Positions 42,791 through 55,980 of a stretch of DNA of 64,000 bases are shown one piece after another. Numbering within the stretch: the first letter of the stretch is position 1; every line of letters begins with the position of its first letter. Source of the DNA: Manihot esculenta (Eukaryota; Streptophyta; Magnoliopsida; Malpighiales; Euphorbiaceae); assembly GCF_001659605.2 (NCBI RefSeq), contig NC_035171.2, positions 27,011,825 to 27,075,824 of the forward strand, given 5' to 3'. The notes under the pieces are model-generated. The model saw only the letters and a program-made list of their open reading frames with translations, was not told where the DNA came from and searched no databases. The translations under genes and the position numbers were made by a program.

Positions 42791-45700
42791 ATGAAGAAGG
42801 TCTTTGATCAAACTTTTAGAGACATGTAAGTATGATTATTTCAAGCATTTTAGTGTATGGGATGGTAAATGACTTCAATCTCCACATGTATTGTTAGAAG
42901 CTGGTTTGCAAAGAAATTATGGTCTGTATCAGGATTCTTTCTACTGATACAGAACTTTCAAAAGCTTCTTAACAAAGCTTTGTAATACTTAGCTAATAGC
43001 TGTGCATTTTGGAATTCATATTTGTCTAATAATTCCCCTTCACTGTCTTGCAGCAAAAGAGAGGTTAATAAGAAAGTGCTTAAAGTTCCTGGAATTGAAC
43101 AGAAGGTAAGAGTTTTCCTCTTTTGCAGGTTCTGTATTCGAGGATGTTAATGTTAGCCTTGTTTAGAAGTGGATTTTAGATTGTCGATGCAATACAATCT
43201 GCTCTTAGAGCAAAAGCTCTTAAAAAATGTAACTCTTGTCCCTTTTCCTTCAGATTCTGGATGCAACTAGCAATGAGCCCTGGGGTCCTCATGGAACTCT
43301 CCTTGCAGATATTGCACATGCTACCAAAAATTAGTAAGATTGGCTAATTACTTTACAGATGTTTCAGTGTTTACTTATTAAAGATGAAAGCATTTTTAAA
43401 CGTCCTATGCAGTCATGAACACCAGATGATCATGGCAGTAATTTGGAAACGGATAAATGATACTGGCAAGAACTGGCGGCATGTCTACAAGGTCTGTACT
43501 TGTTCTATATGGGGTTTCATATGAGTAGTATTTTTTGTTGCCTTAAATGAAATGTTGATAATGTAACTTCTATATGAACCCTCCTTCAGTTGACTATTGA
43601 TAGTTATGCTCTTTAAATTTCATGATAATCAATGCACTCCTATAAGTTTTTATTAACCGTATATGAAATGTGAATAATGTAACTTCTATGTGAACCCTCC
43701 TTCAGGTGACTATTGATAGTTAAGCTCTTCAATTTTCATGATAATTAATGAACTCTATAAGATTTTATTAACCTTATATAATGGGCATATGCCAGTTCTC
43801 TTCCAGTGTTGCATTTTAATAGATAACTGAATACTTGTAACTGGATTCAGGCATTGACCGTATTGGAATACCTCGTTGCTAATGGATCAGAGCGTGTCAT
43901 AGATGAGATAAGAGAACATGCATACCAAATATCGGTAATTTTCCTGTTCCTGTGTGTCTTTGAGAATTATATGGCACATATGCATGACAACTGTCTGATC
44001 ACATGTAATAATGTTTTTTTTCTCCTGCATTATAGACTTTGTCAGATTTCCAGTATATTGATTCTAGTGGAAGGGACCAGGGTAGCAATGTCAGAAAGAA
44101 ATCTCAAAGTCTTGTGGTTCTGGTGAATGATAAAGAAAGAATAGTTGAAGTTAGACAAAAGGCTGCTGCTAATAGGGAAAAGTGAGTTTTGCTTGAACCA
44201 AGTTTACTTAAACTTTAATGTTTATTTCTCTTACCTTTGTTAGTGTTGTTTTTAATTCCTTTATTGGTGGCTTACATCATGAAGACACCAATATAGTTGC
44301 TTAATTCTTCACTAAATGGCATTTGGAATATGATTCCTACTGCATCATAGTGTGTTTGACATCATGATTCCTTCTAGAAAGGAGGACGTAATTAAATTAG
44401 CACTTCCCAAGGGTATTTCTTTGCTTGAGATTAAAATTGTTGAGATCTTGATAGGTTCCGCAGCACTTCAACTGGTGGAATGTACAGAACCAGTTCATAT
44501 TCAAGTACCGGTGGATATAGTGACAAATATGATGATGACCGTTATGAAGGCCGATATGGAAGCAGGGATGAAGATCGAAATGGATATGGCTATGGGAGAG
44601 AAAGAGAATACAGCTATAGGGATGATGATAGATATGGTAGACATGGGGACTCATATGGTCGTGATGGAGATCGTTATGGCAGAGATTATGAGGAACGCAA
44701 CAGCAAAGATGGGAATAGGGATGATGATTATCGGGGAAGAAGTCAAAGCATTGATGGTTATGGTTCAAGAAGCAGGAGTTCAGATAGAGACCGTGGTTTT
44801 GAAGATGATGGTCACTCCTTATCTCGGTACTGGCTATTTTCTGTATTTATCATTATTGTGGCTCTTCAAATTCACCATTAAAACAGAAGCTCCTTAACTT
44901 CTGCTGATTCTTAGTTTCTTTTACCATAATTTGGGGAAAGGGAGAAAAACTTTCAAATACTGAATCGGACAATCATGCATTTCCATTTAGAGTCTAAACA
45001 AAGAAATGTTACATTGACATCAATGCATGCATTCAAAAAGATGCCATGTTAAGGGAATAAATTGAAATTTAGGGCATCAATTTAATTAGTATATTTTATG
45101 TAAAATTTTTTATTATGATTTTTTTTTTTAAGTCTGAAGGGTTGTTGCTTAGTAATATATTGTTATTTTATGAATTTTTTGAGTTGCACATGAAAGTTAC
45201 AAGAAGTTGGTGATCAAGAAAATAATTAGAAGTAGAACATCAAGAATGAATGAGTTTAGATACAAATAATTGGACAAATCATAAACTGTAATCTGAAATA
45301 TAGTAATTGATCAAAATAGGTTTCCTGGTCTGAATCAGAGATGTAGGATTGATTATTATTTTGAAAATGTCCTGCCAAGGATTTGAAAAAGGACTCTGAA
45401 TTTGTAGTTGATCTGCTGTAGTTAGGAGAGAGGCATGTCATAAAGGTGATTGAAATAAAGGTGAAGGTGCAGGAAATAATAAAGCTTGTTCATTCTAAGA
45501 GAAGTATTTTTGAAAAAGTTGTGAAAAAAGAAGTACGACTCAATTGGCTCTGCCCCAATTCAGTGCGTGATAAAGGAGTACTTTGAGTAGTGTATGCTGA
45601 TGTGTTAATAGGATGTCTAAATTAGCTAATATGCTGGCCCATGAGCCTCCATTATCTCCTGTAATTTAACAAATGTGAATCTCTATTATCATACCATTAT

Positions 45701-48700
45701 CTGAAAAAAATAATTTATCTTTTTTCACTGTGTTCCTGCAGTGGTGGTGCCAGAGCGGATGATCAGTCTCAGGATGGAAGGTAAAGTTATAATCGATGCA
45801 TTCTTAACTTGCTGGTGTGTTGCACTGAAGTTGGTAGCCTGTGAATGACTAAATTGATTTTCTGCATTGCCAGGCGTCTTGAACGAAAATTTTCTGAACA
45901 AAATATTGCTCCTCCTAGTTATGAGGAAGTTGTTAATGAATCCCGAAGCCCTGCTCATGGTGAAAGGTATTACACATGGTGCTACAGGATTGCATAAGAT
46001 TCTGCTTTCTTTCCTATTTATTTATTTCATTAATTTTGTAGGAATGGGGAAACTTCAATTGCAGCTGCTCCTGGAGTTTCTTCTCCTGCAGCACCACGAC
46101 CTTCCTCCCCCCCTGCGCCCAAAGCTGTTTCTCCCCCTGCAAGCAATAATCATAGTCAAGCAGCTACTGTTTTGAGTGCACCTGTAACTCCTGGCCAGGG
46201 AGTCGAGGTGGTTGATGAATTTGATCCACGGATTCCTGGTTCAGGTACAGAGAATTGTGAACATGTGTTTGGGTGCTTTTGCGAATTGCATCTCATTACT
46301 GATCATCATTAAAATCTTATTTAAATTGTGAAGATGGAAAGACCAACAAGGATTCTGACATGTGTTTTACTTACCATCTCTGTTGGTTATATTTACATGA
46401 TATGGTCTTGAAACTGATTATGTGATATTCGTTTGTTCATGAACAACAAATTGCATTTTAGACATACAATATATGCTCTATTCGACCTACTTGCTTGAGT
46501 GTTTCTTTCATGGGTCAATCATATGAGAATCTTTTGACATTTTGGAACTTTTTATGCTATGTGGAGGAGTTAAAGTTCCCTTGACATGTTGATTTGGTTA
46601 GAAAATTGGCTTGTCAGGTCCTTTTTGACATTACATTCCATTTGCTTTTGTAACATGGTTTTATATTGCGATCACAGCTGCACTCGTGGGTAATGGAAAT
46701 AGACCTATAACAGTTGTAACATAATGGTAACTGCCTAGTTCTACGCAATTTTTTTTGAAAAATTTGCTAAGTTCATGAAATGAATTTATATTGATAGGTT
46801 TAAGTAAGATTTAAGATACACAACTATATTGTAGGTATAAACATAAATAAAGACTATTAATATATCCTTCTTAAACATCACTAAACTTTCTTTAATTTAT
46901 AGCTAAAATAATTATGTAGATAGCAAAAAAGCTAAAAACTAAGAACAAGAGCATGAATCAACAAATATGAAAAAAAGAAGCTAAAAACAGTAAGATAAAT
47001 TCACCTTTTAGAAAAACTAGCTAGATATTGTCTGATGATTCTTAGCTTCATAGAAAGGATAAGAAAGTTGAGTGAGAAACAGAAAGATTGTGAAGGAAAG
47101 AAAACCCCCCTGCTGTCTGAAGCTTGCTACAAAGAAGAAAATGGCAAATTGCAGTGTTGCATGTGACTTTATGAAGGTTGTTACTGTTGAGTAACGGTCG
47201 GTAACAGCTATCTGTTACATAACGACCATTACACCTGCAAGTTATGGGGGGCCTCGAAACGCATAATGGCCCCCCAAAATCCTGTTATATAGTAACATAA
47301 TGTCTATTATTTGATTCCATGCTTGTGTTTGACACTAGGACAGTTGCAGAAGAATTTAATATCTAAATCTAATATGTCTACATTATGAAGTGATATTTTT
47401 GGTAACATACATTGCTGGTTGTCAAACTTTGAATGTAATTTGACCTCAGCGACTACTCCAATTCTCTTCCAATTTCATCATTAAGTCTTGATTGTCTACC
47501 ATAATTGGGGAGCGTGTACTTCACTGCTCAAGGCTTAACAGGCCCTTGATCTAATATATTTACTGTATTTAGGCAGGTGAGCTAGCTGAGTCATGCACTT
47601 CCTTTTTTAGGTGTGGCTGAGGTGCAACATTCATTAGCACAAACCATAGCTTAATCGAGAATGCACTGAAAGGCTTTTGGAACTAACTAATGGCTATTGG
47701 TGGCAGACCTGGCCATGGTCTGGTTTAAACCTTGAACTCGTCCGGTCAAACCCAGGTCTATAACTGGTCAAATGGTTTTGGTTCATGAACTGGATCATGA
47801 GTATTTATTAGGAGGGTTGATTACAGGCCTCCCCTCCTTGAACAAGGACAGGAACTGGCCTGTTTCAAAAAAAGAAACTTCTTTTTGAAAAAATATATTG
47901 ATTCCCTTTAATTTTTTACTATAGAAACTAAATAAAGGATACGATACAAACCTAAATTTAATAAATTTATGCATTATATTGTAAAATATATTAATATTAT
48001 CCTAGTTTTAAAAATTTTGAATTGGGGCCAAACTGAAACCCTTTGAACTGGAACCGTATTGAACCCAACTGTTTGAACTGTGAAGCGTACCAAACTGGCA
48101 GCTCTGGCCTGAAACAAGATTCAAAACCAGTGCGTGGCCAGGAATAATTGGCAGCAACAATAGGTTCCTTTTGTCATTTCCACATTGTATAAGAAAGTGG
48201 TAGAAAAACTTTAGTGACGGCTGATTATTCGTGGGCCTTATAAGAGGGGCTGTATATATTATGACTAATTTGAGCTGTTTGGTTATTTTGGTAAATTTGG
48301 TTTGCTTGATGAACTATAAAATATAAGTTCCCATGGAGCAAATGACTATAACCTACTTTAGTTCCAGTGTTCTGTTGTATACTGAAAGGTTTTCTTAAAA
48401 ATGATTGCTTAGACGGCAGATGCTTTTTTTTTTTTTGAACTTGTGTATTAAGTGACTGATAAAAGAAAAATTGTAACTGTAGATTTCTTGTCATGCTTTT
48501 GCTCTGCGTAACACTTAATTAGCTAAGGTACTACATGGTGTCCATGTTTTTTTTTGGGTGGTTGACTCGTAGGAAAGAACTGTATATGTGAAAAAAAATT
48601 TGATGAACAATTTAAAGTTGCTTCCTGTGTTTTTTCTCTTGTTATAGCATTGATGTTAAGTAACAAACAAAAACATATTTTAAAATATAATTTTTTTCTA

Positions 48701-51700
48701 AGTACTGAATGACAGAAAGACCACGGATGCCAAATGGGCTCCTAGATTTCTTTCTTTTTTTCTTTTCCAAATAATAAGCTCTCTGCAAACTGTAAATTAT
48801 CTCTCATCATAAAATGCTAAGGCGCATGTTTCATATAGGCAGAAAGGAAAAGTTTTGATGTTTAACATTCTAAGTATTCAGCAAAACTGACCTGCTCAAG
48901 TTGGTTCTTTTTCCTAAATGGTTGATTGGGAGTCGGTTGAAGTTAGTACCAAGAGTTGCTTTCTTTTTTTTTTTTTTGAACTTGTGTATTAAGTGACCGA
49001 TAAAAGAAAAATTGTAACTGTAGATTTCTTGTCATGCTTTTGCTCTGCGTAACACTTAATTAGCTAAGGTCCTACATGGTGTCCATGTTTTTTTTTTGGG
49101 GTGTTTGACTTGTAGGAAAGAACTGTATATGTGAAAAACAATTTAATGAAAACAATTTAAAGTTGCTTCCTGTGTTTTTTCTCTTGTTATAGCATTGATG
49201 TTAAGTAACAAACAAAAACATATTTTAAAATATAATTTTTTTCTAAGTACTGAATGACAGAAAGACCACGGATGCCAAATGGGCTCCTAGATTTCTTTCT
49301 TTTTTGCTTTTCCAAATAATAAGCTCTCTGCAAACTGTAAATTATCTCTCACCATAAAATGCTAAGGCGCATGTTTCATCTAGGCAGAAAGGAAAAGTTT
49401 TGATGTTTAACATTCTAAGTATTCAGCAAAACTGACCTGCTCAAGTTGGTTCTTTTTCCTAAATGGTTGATTGGGAGTCGGTTGAAGTTAGTACCAAGAG
49501 TTAAATTGTCTCGACTATTATCATATGATAGGTGGTCTTCTAATTTGATATTACTTGTGGAAAAATGGTTTTAAGCAGTTGAGATTGGCTTTTATAACTG
49601 TTACTCCTACAATAAATGTTCCCATAATTGGAAATTCACATCTTTCATATTTTTTTTTTTTGGCAGCTGGCCCCATCTCCACAACTGCTTCTGCTGTTGC
49701 CACCACCTCAAACAATGCAGAAATGGATTTACTTGGCTCTCTGTCAGATTCATTTACGGCAAACCAATTGGCCATCATGCCAGTGGCCTCTGCAACTGCA
49801 ACCTCTGAACATGATGCCCAGGCAAACTTTTCAGGATCGGCATATGCTGTGACACAGCAGCCAGCATCTAATGTTATGAATCAGGTAAGCATAGTTGTTG
49901 ACATTAATTGTATGGGATTCAATTGTAAGAGCAAGAATCTGAGAATATTACCTTTTTGTACTTTCCCAAGTTACATGGACTTGAATAAGCATTCAGTTCG
50001 GGTTTCTGTCCAGTTGTCATTTGAAGGATGGAAAATCATTTATGCGGCTGTATAAGATCTGATTAATTGGATAATTATTGTTGGATGCAAGATTTGGGGC
50101 TTTTTGATTGGCTTGTAATGATAGATATTAAGGATGATAACCATTTTGCTTCTTCTTCTTGCGGATGTTATATCAGATGATTATATGTGCTTAAATGGAA
50201 GAATTTTTAGGAACTCTACTCTGTCCTCTCATTCTAATTTTGACTTGCATCTTTTTGGGCTTAATGTTACCCATGGCATTGAATTTATGAGTGAATTCAT
50301 TATGGCCATTTGAATTGTATTAATAAAAAATCACTTGATTTTAATTTTGGTTCAATAAGGTTAATGTTGCAAAATTGTTTGCGGAGGATTGGCTTTTTTT
50401 TTTCTTTTTGAACTAAAGTATAAAGCCTCATAACCAATTTTTATTTGAAACAACTAAAAATTTCACTTGGTTATCTTTTAAAATTTTTTATTGAAATTCT
50501 GCCAAATCTAGCAAGTGACCTTTATTGAAACAAAGTCTAGAGCAAGTGATTTGTTCTACAAATTGCAGTTTACTGAGTGTGCTGAAATCATTAATTTGTA
50601 TAATGGCCATAGGTGAAATAAAGTCCATCTTTTTTTCTATGATGAGTTATTATTTTGGTGTGTTAAAATTTAGAGTTGTAATTGTATTTACTAAATATAT
50701 ACTGTTGATGCAGCCTTTTGAAGATCCATTTGGTGATTCTCCATTTAAGGCTATCCCTTCTGCTGATGATGCTATCTCAGCTCAACAGCAGACTTCTACC
50801 TCTGCAGTCGCCTTCCAGCCTACTATGAATCAAAATGCTGAAATGCCTCCAAAAATGCCACTAGACACGGTGAATAACTATGACTTTGGAGACACATTCT
50901 CTGGCATGACTTATTCAGCACCCAATGTTCAACCTAACTCAACAAATTCACAGTTCATGCCTCACGAACTTTCTACATCACAGCAGGAAACTGATATTCT
51001 GGCAGATATCCTCCCACCAACTGGTCCTTCACCATCTGTAACTACACAGACAGGTTTCTCAGATGTTGCTAGTCAACCTGTGGAGCCAAGTGCTAGTATT
51101 TTTGTGAACTACAATTCTCAGGCTGGATCCACAGCGCCAGTACCTCCAAACATGGGTCCTCAACCTACACAATTCAACAGTGGGAACTTCCTGCCACATG
51201 GAGGATCTACAGCTCCTTTCCCTTCAAATATGGCTCCAACAATTCCAGCTGGACTGGGGTCACAGTTAAACAGTGGAAATTTACTTCCACAGCAAAGTTC
51301 TGTAGCCCCAGTTGTCTCACCCACATCTCACCATCCTGCAAGTGGACCAGGTCTGCAGTACAACAATGGAAGTTTTCTTCCACAACAAGGCTTTGCTGGC
51401 CCAACAGCTCAACATACTGCATCTGGGGCAACTCTACAGCACAATAATGCAAACTTTATCCCACAACAGGGCTCTGCTGCCCCAACTGTATCACAGGCTG
51501 CTCACCATGCAACTGGACCAACTCCACATTTTAGTAATGGAAACTTTTTCCCACAGCAGGGTTCTGCTTCTCCAGTTAGCTTACAAGTTGCTCATCAAAA
51601 TGCAACAGGACCAACTCCACAGTTTAACAATGGGAACGTAATGCCACAAGGCTCTGCTGCCCCAGTTGCTTCCCAAGTTGGCTATCAAGCTCCAACTGGA

Positions 51701-52615
51701 TCTGCTGCTCAACCTGCAACTGATGTCCTAGGCAACTTATTTTCACAAGGGTCAAACACTCCTATGGCATCTCAGCCAGCTCTTCCATCTTCAACAGGAT
51801 CACTAGCAATAGTCTCACAACCATCGAAGGAAAAATTTGAGACCAAGTCAACAGTTTGGGCAGATACGCTGAACAGAGGGCTAGTAAACTTGAATATTTC
51901 TGGACGTGAGTTCCTGACAGTATTTTAAATTAAATACAGTTATTTTTTTATGGTCAATTAATATTCTGCTTAAATGAGAGATTTAACATGGCCTTTCCAT
52001 TATACAGCCAAAATCAATCCATTGTCTGACATTGGAATCGATTTTGATGCCATTAATCGTAAGGAGAAGAGAATGGAAAAACAACCAACAACAGCTGCTG
52101 TAACATCTACTGTCACAATGGGTAAAGCTATGGGATCTGGTTCTGGTATGGGGCGAGCTGGTGCAGGTGCTCTTAGGGGTCCTCCAAATCCTACTATGAG
52201 TCCTGGCATGGGAATGGGTGCAGGCATGAATATGGGAATGGGCATGGGCATGGGTATGGGTGGAGGTCCAGGCATGGGAGGTTATGGAGGCATGAACCAA
52301 CAACCCATGGGAATGGGAATGGGCATGAACCAACAACCCATGGGAATGGGAATGGGAATGGGAATGAACCAACAACCCATGGGAATGGGGATGGGCATGA
52401 ACCAACAGCCCATGGGAATGGGGATGGGCATGAACCGACCTATGGGAATGGGAATGGGGATGGGGATGGGCATGAACCAATCCATGGGAATGGGGATGAG
52501 GATGGGACAAGGTGGCCATATGCAACCTCCTGGATCATCCATGCCTGGTGGTTATAATCCCATGATGGGAACAGGTGGTTATACTCAACAGCCATATGGT
52601 GGAGGATATCGATGA
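42791..52615 (+). CDS. EPSIN2: Clathrin interactor EPSIN2/3-like protein (13 coding exons)
   Basis: Exons: 42791-42825, 43054-43105, 43254-43333, 43413-43491, 43851-43934, 44036-44181, 44455-44826, 45742-45780, 45874-45966, 46042-46244, 49667-49884, 50714-51905, 52008-52615. All introns are GT-AG and phases fit throughout, giving 1066 codons plus TGA. The ENTH domain (about 18-140), which binds phosphoinositides, contains [16 protein letters not shown] and [18 protein letters not shown] Arg/Asp/Tyr/Gly-rich stretch (about 160-282) follows. Candidate adaptor/clathrin motifs are DEFDPR (about 385), MDLLGSL (about 412) and EDPFGDSPF (470-478). Residues about 605-800 carry Asn/Pro/Gln-rich repeats and 928-1032 a Gly-Met tract. 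Plant EPSIN2/3 proteins act in clathrin-linked trafficking at the Golgi/TGN and endosomes. Whether this is the EPSIN2 or EPSIN3 orthologue is not decided by sequence alone. Confidence 0.95.
47191..47275. repeat. Pair of inverted repeats in the EPSIN intron
   Basis: An imperfect palindrome of about 20 bp arms (GTAACGGTCGGTAACAG against CTGTTACATAACGACCATTAC) is followed by perfect arms GGGGGGCC (47246-47253) and GGCCCCCC (47268-47275). A GTAACATAATG word also occurs at 46716 and 47292, perhaps marking the edges of an inserted element. Confidence 0.5.
47704..48106. mobile_element. Possible hAT-like miniature element in the EPSIN intron
   Basis: Begins CAGACCTGGCCA and ends TGGCAGCTCTG, resembling hAT-type inverted ends (CAGRGCTGGCA-like). 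The interior has GGTTTAAACC, GGTTTTGGTTC and their complements, common in such plant elements. I found no convincing 8 bp target duplication. Confidence 0.35.
48421..49502. repeat. 541-bp tandem duplication in the EPSIN intron
   Basis: Unit 1 (about 48421-48960) and unit 2 (about 48961-49502) align with few changes, from the T-run before GAACTTGTGTATTAAGTGAC to the shared end AGTACCAAGAGTT. The T-runs at the start of each unit may have promoted the duplication. Confidence 0.92.
51120..51720 (+). repeat. Coding repeat array in EPSIN exon 12
   Basis: Six to seven imperfect units of about 29-32 codons, each with an [19 protein letters not shown] core, in residues about 605-800. DNA copies differ considerably, so the array is not very recent. 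Confidence 0.8.
52195..52510 (+). repeat. Coding GM-repeat minisatellite in EPSIN exon 13
   Basis: Units built from ATGGGAATGGG and ATGAACCAACAACCC encode alternating Gly-Met with MNQQP spacers (residues about 928-1032). Neighbouring units are nearly identical at the DNA level, so length variation is likely. Confidence 0.88.
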
Positions 52616-53015
52616 GATTCAGTCAATTGATTATGAAGGGTCATGAAACATAAGCCATCCTTGAGACTGATAGATGGCATAGCACCCAATATTACAGTTG
52701 AACATGCATAGTAGTCTCATTTACAGTCTCTAAGTATGTATTTTGGGTCATACTTGTAAACTTTTGACATATTGGTGGTGCTTGATATGCATCCATCCGC
52801 TTTATGTATCTCACTAGTGGTTGCAATATTATTCATTTTGGGTCGGAAGAGTTGGTTCTAGGCTCATTGCTGATTTCAGCTGTTGTGAGTTGTAATATGG
52901 GGAGGATAACGTTCTCAGGGTGTCGATCCTTATTATTTGTTTTCATTGTAACTTGTCAGATTGTTTTTCAGCTGTTGGCTATTCATAAAACAATAAATCT
53001 GAAAATTCATTTCTC
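52616..53015 (+). other. EPSIN 3'UTR
   Basis: Follows the stop codon; a canonical AATAAA at 52992-52997 suggests polyadenylation near 53015. An open frame at 52804-53034 lies entirely within it and is not considered coding. Confidence 0.6.
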
Positions 53016-54190
53016 TACAAATCTCAATTATTGAATCTGAGTTGTGCTCCTTTCCTTTTACATCGGGAATGCTTTTTTGGCAACTTTTTGTTGGGAAAGG
53101 TCATGTTACATTCATGATTTTCATACATGTATGTATTTCTGATATTGAAGTTCAAAGGCCACCTGAATGGTTTATTAAATGTGCTATGTGCTTGTTGCTG
53201 TACATTGGTTGCTCCTCCAGACCCGAAGGTTGCAGAGGCTTGAGTGGAACTAAACTGGTTGAGCATAAATAAATCAAACCGAGCTGAAATTTAAAGTGTT
53301 AGAAGTTGAAATTTTTTTAAATTTTGAGCCAAATTTGAGTTTGGTTTATTTTGAACTTAGTCAAATATTAATAAATTTAAATTTAATTTATTTAGAAACG
53401 AATTAAGACGTGTCGAATTTTTATCGAGTTAAATTTTGAATAGATCACAAGCAATATAATTAATTTATAGTTGTAATGAGTTTTAAATTATAAATTATAA
53501 ATTTAGAACAAAATGATTTAGCTAAATATATATATTTACAAGTTATTTCACGAATGCATTAAATAAATGAGTTATGAAATATTAACAAGTTAAAATTTAT
53601 AAACTTGAATTTGACTCATTTATTAAAAAAATCTAAAAATTAGGCTCAAGTTTTACTTATTTAAAAAATGAAACGAGTTAAGTTGAAATTTTATCGAATT
53701 GAATTTTAAATAGCTCGAATATCTTGTTTCATTTATAACCACGTGGTTATTGAATCGATTCGGAGAGAAGGTATAGCTTGGGAGTTAGATTTTTGTTTTG
53801 TGCAAGCCTTCATGAAGCAACTGTTACTCTGGATCAATTGTCAATAATTGTTAGCATTTGTTATAGAATTTTAGTCGATTTTCTATTGTGTTTATAAAAA
53901 GGTCAGGGAACAACATTGCTCACTTGTTGATAGCGGCACTTAGTTTTGAGTTTGGTTTTTAAGGGCGGAGTTCTACCTCTCTTGATTTTATTACTTTTGC
54001 TTTGTTTTCAAATTTATATACAAGTTTGTCTTAACTTATACGCTGTTCAAATAAGCTTATATGTTGTGTAAAGATGTTTGATATTTGTTGAATTCTGGCT
54101 GTATTTTATTTCTTTGTATTTGTAGAATTTGTTTGTAATTTTGTTTTATTCTTTTTGTCTCTATTTGGCATGTTTATAAACTTATAGGGA
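53016..54190. other. Intergenic DNA right of EPSIN
   Basis: AT-rich. At about 53270-53740 there are many degenerate words of the GAGTTTGGTTTATTT and CGAATTTTTATCGAGTTAAA type, like decayed miniature elements, without recognisable ends. No gene seen. Confidence 0.5.
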
Positions 54191-54457
54191 CTATTTTTTA
54201 TTTTTTTTCTCTACCTATAAAACATGCTTCTGACGTTGTAAAGAACACTTCTCTTTTTTGTCTTGAGATAATAAAATCATTGGGTGTTTTTCTCTCTCTC
54301 GATGCTTCCTTAACATGGGTTTCGATAATCATTGCGTCTTTCAAATCTCTTCCTCTCTCAAGATCTGCGTTATCTGTTGGCCGATCCTTGCAAAAGATGC
54401 AAGAATACGGTAAAAGCAGCAAAGAGGAAAGGAATTTGATGTCTGATAAGTAAAAAA

Positions 54458-54787
54458 TTGACAACACAAACACTTGGAGATCCCCTCACCTTACAATCAT
54501 CAAATCATCCTAGTATGGTTCTCGTTTCTACTCCTCTAATAGGGACCAATTTCAGATCTTGGCATAAAGCTATCAGAATAGCATTAAGAGCTATGGATAT
54601 TGAACTCAATATCCAAAGATCTAATAGATGGCTTCATCTACAGGCTCGTGATCTTTGGCTCAAAATCATTGAAAGATTTGGAGAATGCAACGGGACAATG
54701 ATATATCAATTATATAGGAAAATCTCCTTGATTATGCAAAAAAATAGGAAAATCTCCTTGATTGTGCAAAAAAAGTCTTTGTTTTAG
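54458..54787 (+). pseudogene. Copia gag, N-terminal part
   Basis: A 109-codon frame beginning MTTQTLGDPLTLQSSNHPSM, the common opening of plant copia gag proteins before the LxGxNYxxW-type motif (here LIGTNFRSW). It goes out of frame after about residue 80; the last residues repeat KISLIMQKN/KISLIVQKK, a small local duplication. Confidence 0.75.
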
Positions 54788-55040
54788 TCTATTTTATAAG
54801 ACTCAAGAGGCTATGGGATGAGTTAGGGTCTATTGAGACTCTGCCTCCCTGTACTTGTGGTGCATCAAAGGCTATTGATGAGATTAACAATAGAAATAAG
54901 CTATACAGTTTCTCATGGGTCTAAATGATGCTTATAGCCCTATAAGGGATCAGATCCTTGCAATGGACCCTTTGCCTTCTGTGAACAAGGTATATTCCAT
55001 GCTACTCAAATTTGAGTCCTAAAAGGAAGTCTTAGGAAAT

Positions 55041-55379
55041 ATGAACAATAGCATGGATTCTCTAGTCTTGTTTAATAAAGCACAAAGACAATTTCAAGGA
55101 AAGCAAAAGAAGTTTGAGTCTAAAAAAGGACACTGCTCCTACTGTGACATGGATGGCTATGTTAGAGCGGGTTGCTTTAAACTGATAGGTTACCCTGAAT
55201 GGTATAAGCCCAAGAATAAGGCTGGAGGACAGTCTTCTAGACAAGATAAGAACACAAGGAATAGAGATAAGGTAGTGGTCACTGTTGAAGGATCATATTA
55301 TGAAGAGGATAATCCTCTTGAAACATCAGATGTCACCATGAAGATTGATGAACTGAGCGTGATGCTCAGTTCACTCTAA
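55041..55379 (+). pseudogene. Copia gag, zinc-knuckle part
   Basis: A frame of 112 codons containing CSYCDMDGYVRAGCFK followed by GYPEWYK. This is the copia CCHC knuckle, but the His is replaced by Tyr, so metal binding is probably lost. Confidence 0.75.
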
Positions 55380-55559
55380 TAGGAGGTTATAAAGCTGACC
55401 AAAGGCAAGACAGTCCTTACAGCTAGTACCAAAGCATCAGACTGCTATGCTGGCAGTACTTCTGACCTAAGTCTCATAGACTTTATAAGTACTTTTAAAT
55501 TGAAATATATTTGTTGTGCATCTATTTGTGATAATGCTACTTGGGTATTAGACACTGGA

Positions 55560-55980
55560 TGATAAAGGACTATTTAGACTCTGTCAAAAATTTTAACCAA
55601 TATCGTTTGGCTAAGACGAAATAAGAGAAAAAATAGGCTAGAAGACTGAAAGTCTTATTGAAATTCCTCAAAGATTGAAAAGTGAGTTTCTAATAGCCAA
55701 GGGAGGCTATTTATAATAGAATAAAACCATAATATGCAAAATTACGAAAATACCCAAAATATCCAAAAAATTAATTAAAATGCAAAATTGACCCCCTGAA
55801 CGATGGAATTTCCATATCGAACTTTGTGACAGGCCTATGGCCTTTGTCACATTTTTGAAAGTCGTGCGTCTCGAAATTTCCTTTCCAAAAAGCTATCGTA
55901 GGTTTCTATCGGATATCGGCAGCAAGAGTTAGGGCCGGTCCAAGTCTGCCGTAAAGTCCAAGGCTAATTACTCCATATCA
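55560..55980. mobile_element. 421-bp solo LTR inserted in the copia protease
   Basis: Begins TGATA and ends TATCA, the typical copia-type LTR ends, and is flanked by CTGGA (55555-55559) and TTGGA (55981-55985), a 5 bp duplication with one change. The codons before it (WVLDTG) and after it (STNHM) join as a normal copia protease active site. It contains an imperfect palindrome at 55825-55851 (TGTGACAGGCC against GGCCTTTGTCACA). Confidence 0.82.

Larger units (their letters stand above)
46245..49666 (+). other. Large EPSIN intron (3.4 kb) with repeat insertions
   Basis: Much longer than the other introns (mostly 0.1-0.9 kb). It holds an imperfect hairpin region (47191-47275), a possible hAT-type miniature element (47704-48106) and a 541 bp tandem duplication. 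The ends are normal (GTACAG donor, TTTTGGCAG acceptor). Confidence 0.8.

Noticed and set aside
44352..44897. Met/Asp-rich and His-rich frames on both strands
   Set aside because: Shadows of EPSIN exon 7; the spliced frame gives the Arg/Asp/Tyr/Gly-rich region expected of EPSIN.
50525..51928. 467-codon frame read as a separate gene
   Set aside because: It is EPSIN exon 12 extended into both adjoining introns; GT-AG sites and phase support the spliced model.
51983..52542. His/Pro- and Ile/Pro-repeat frames on the - strand
   Set aside because: Antisense translations of the GM-repeat exon.
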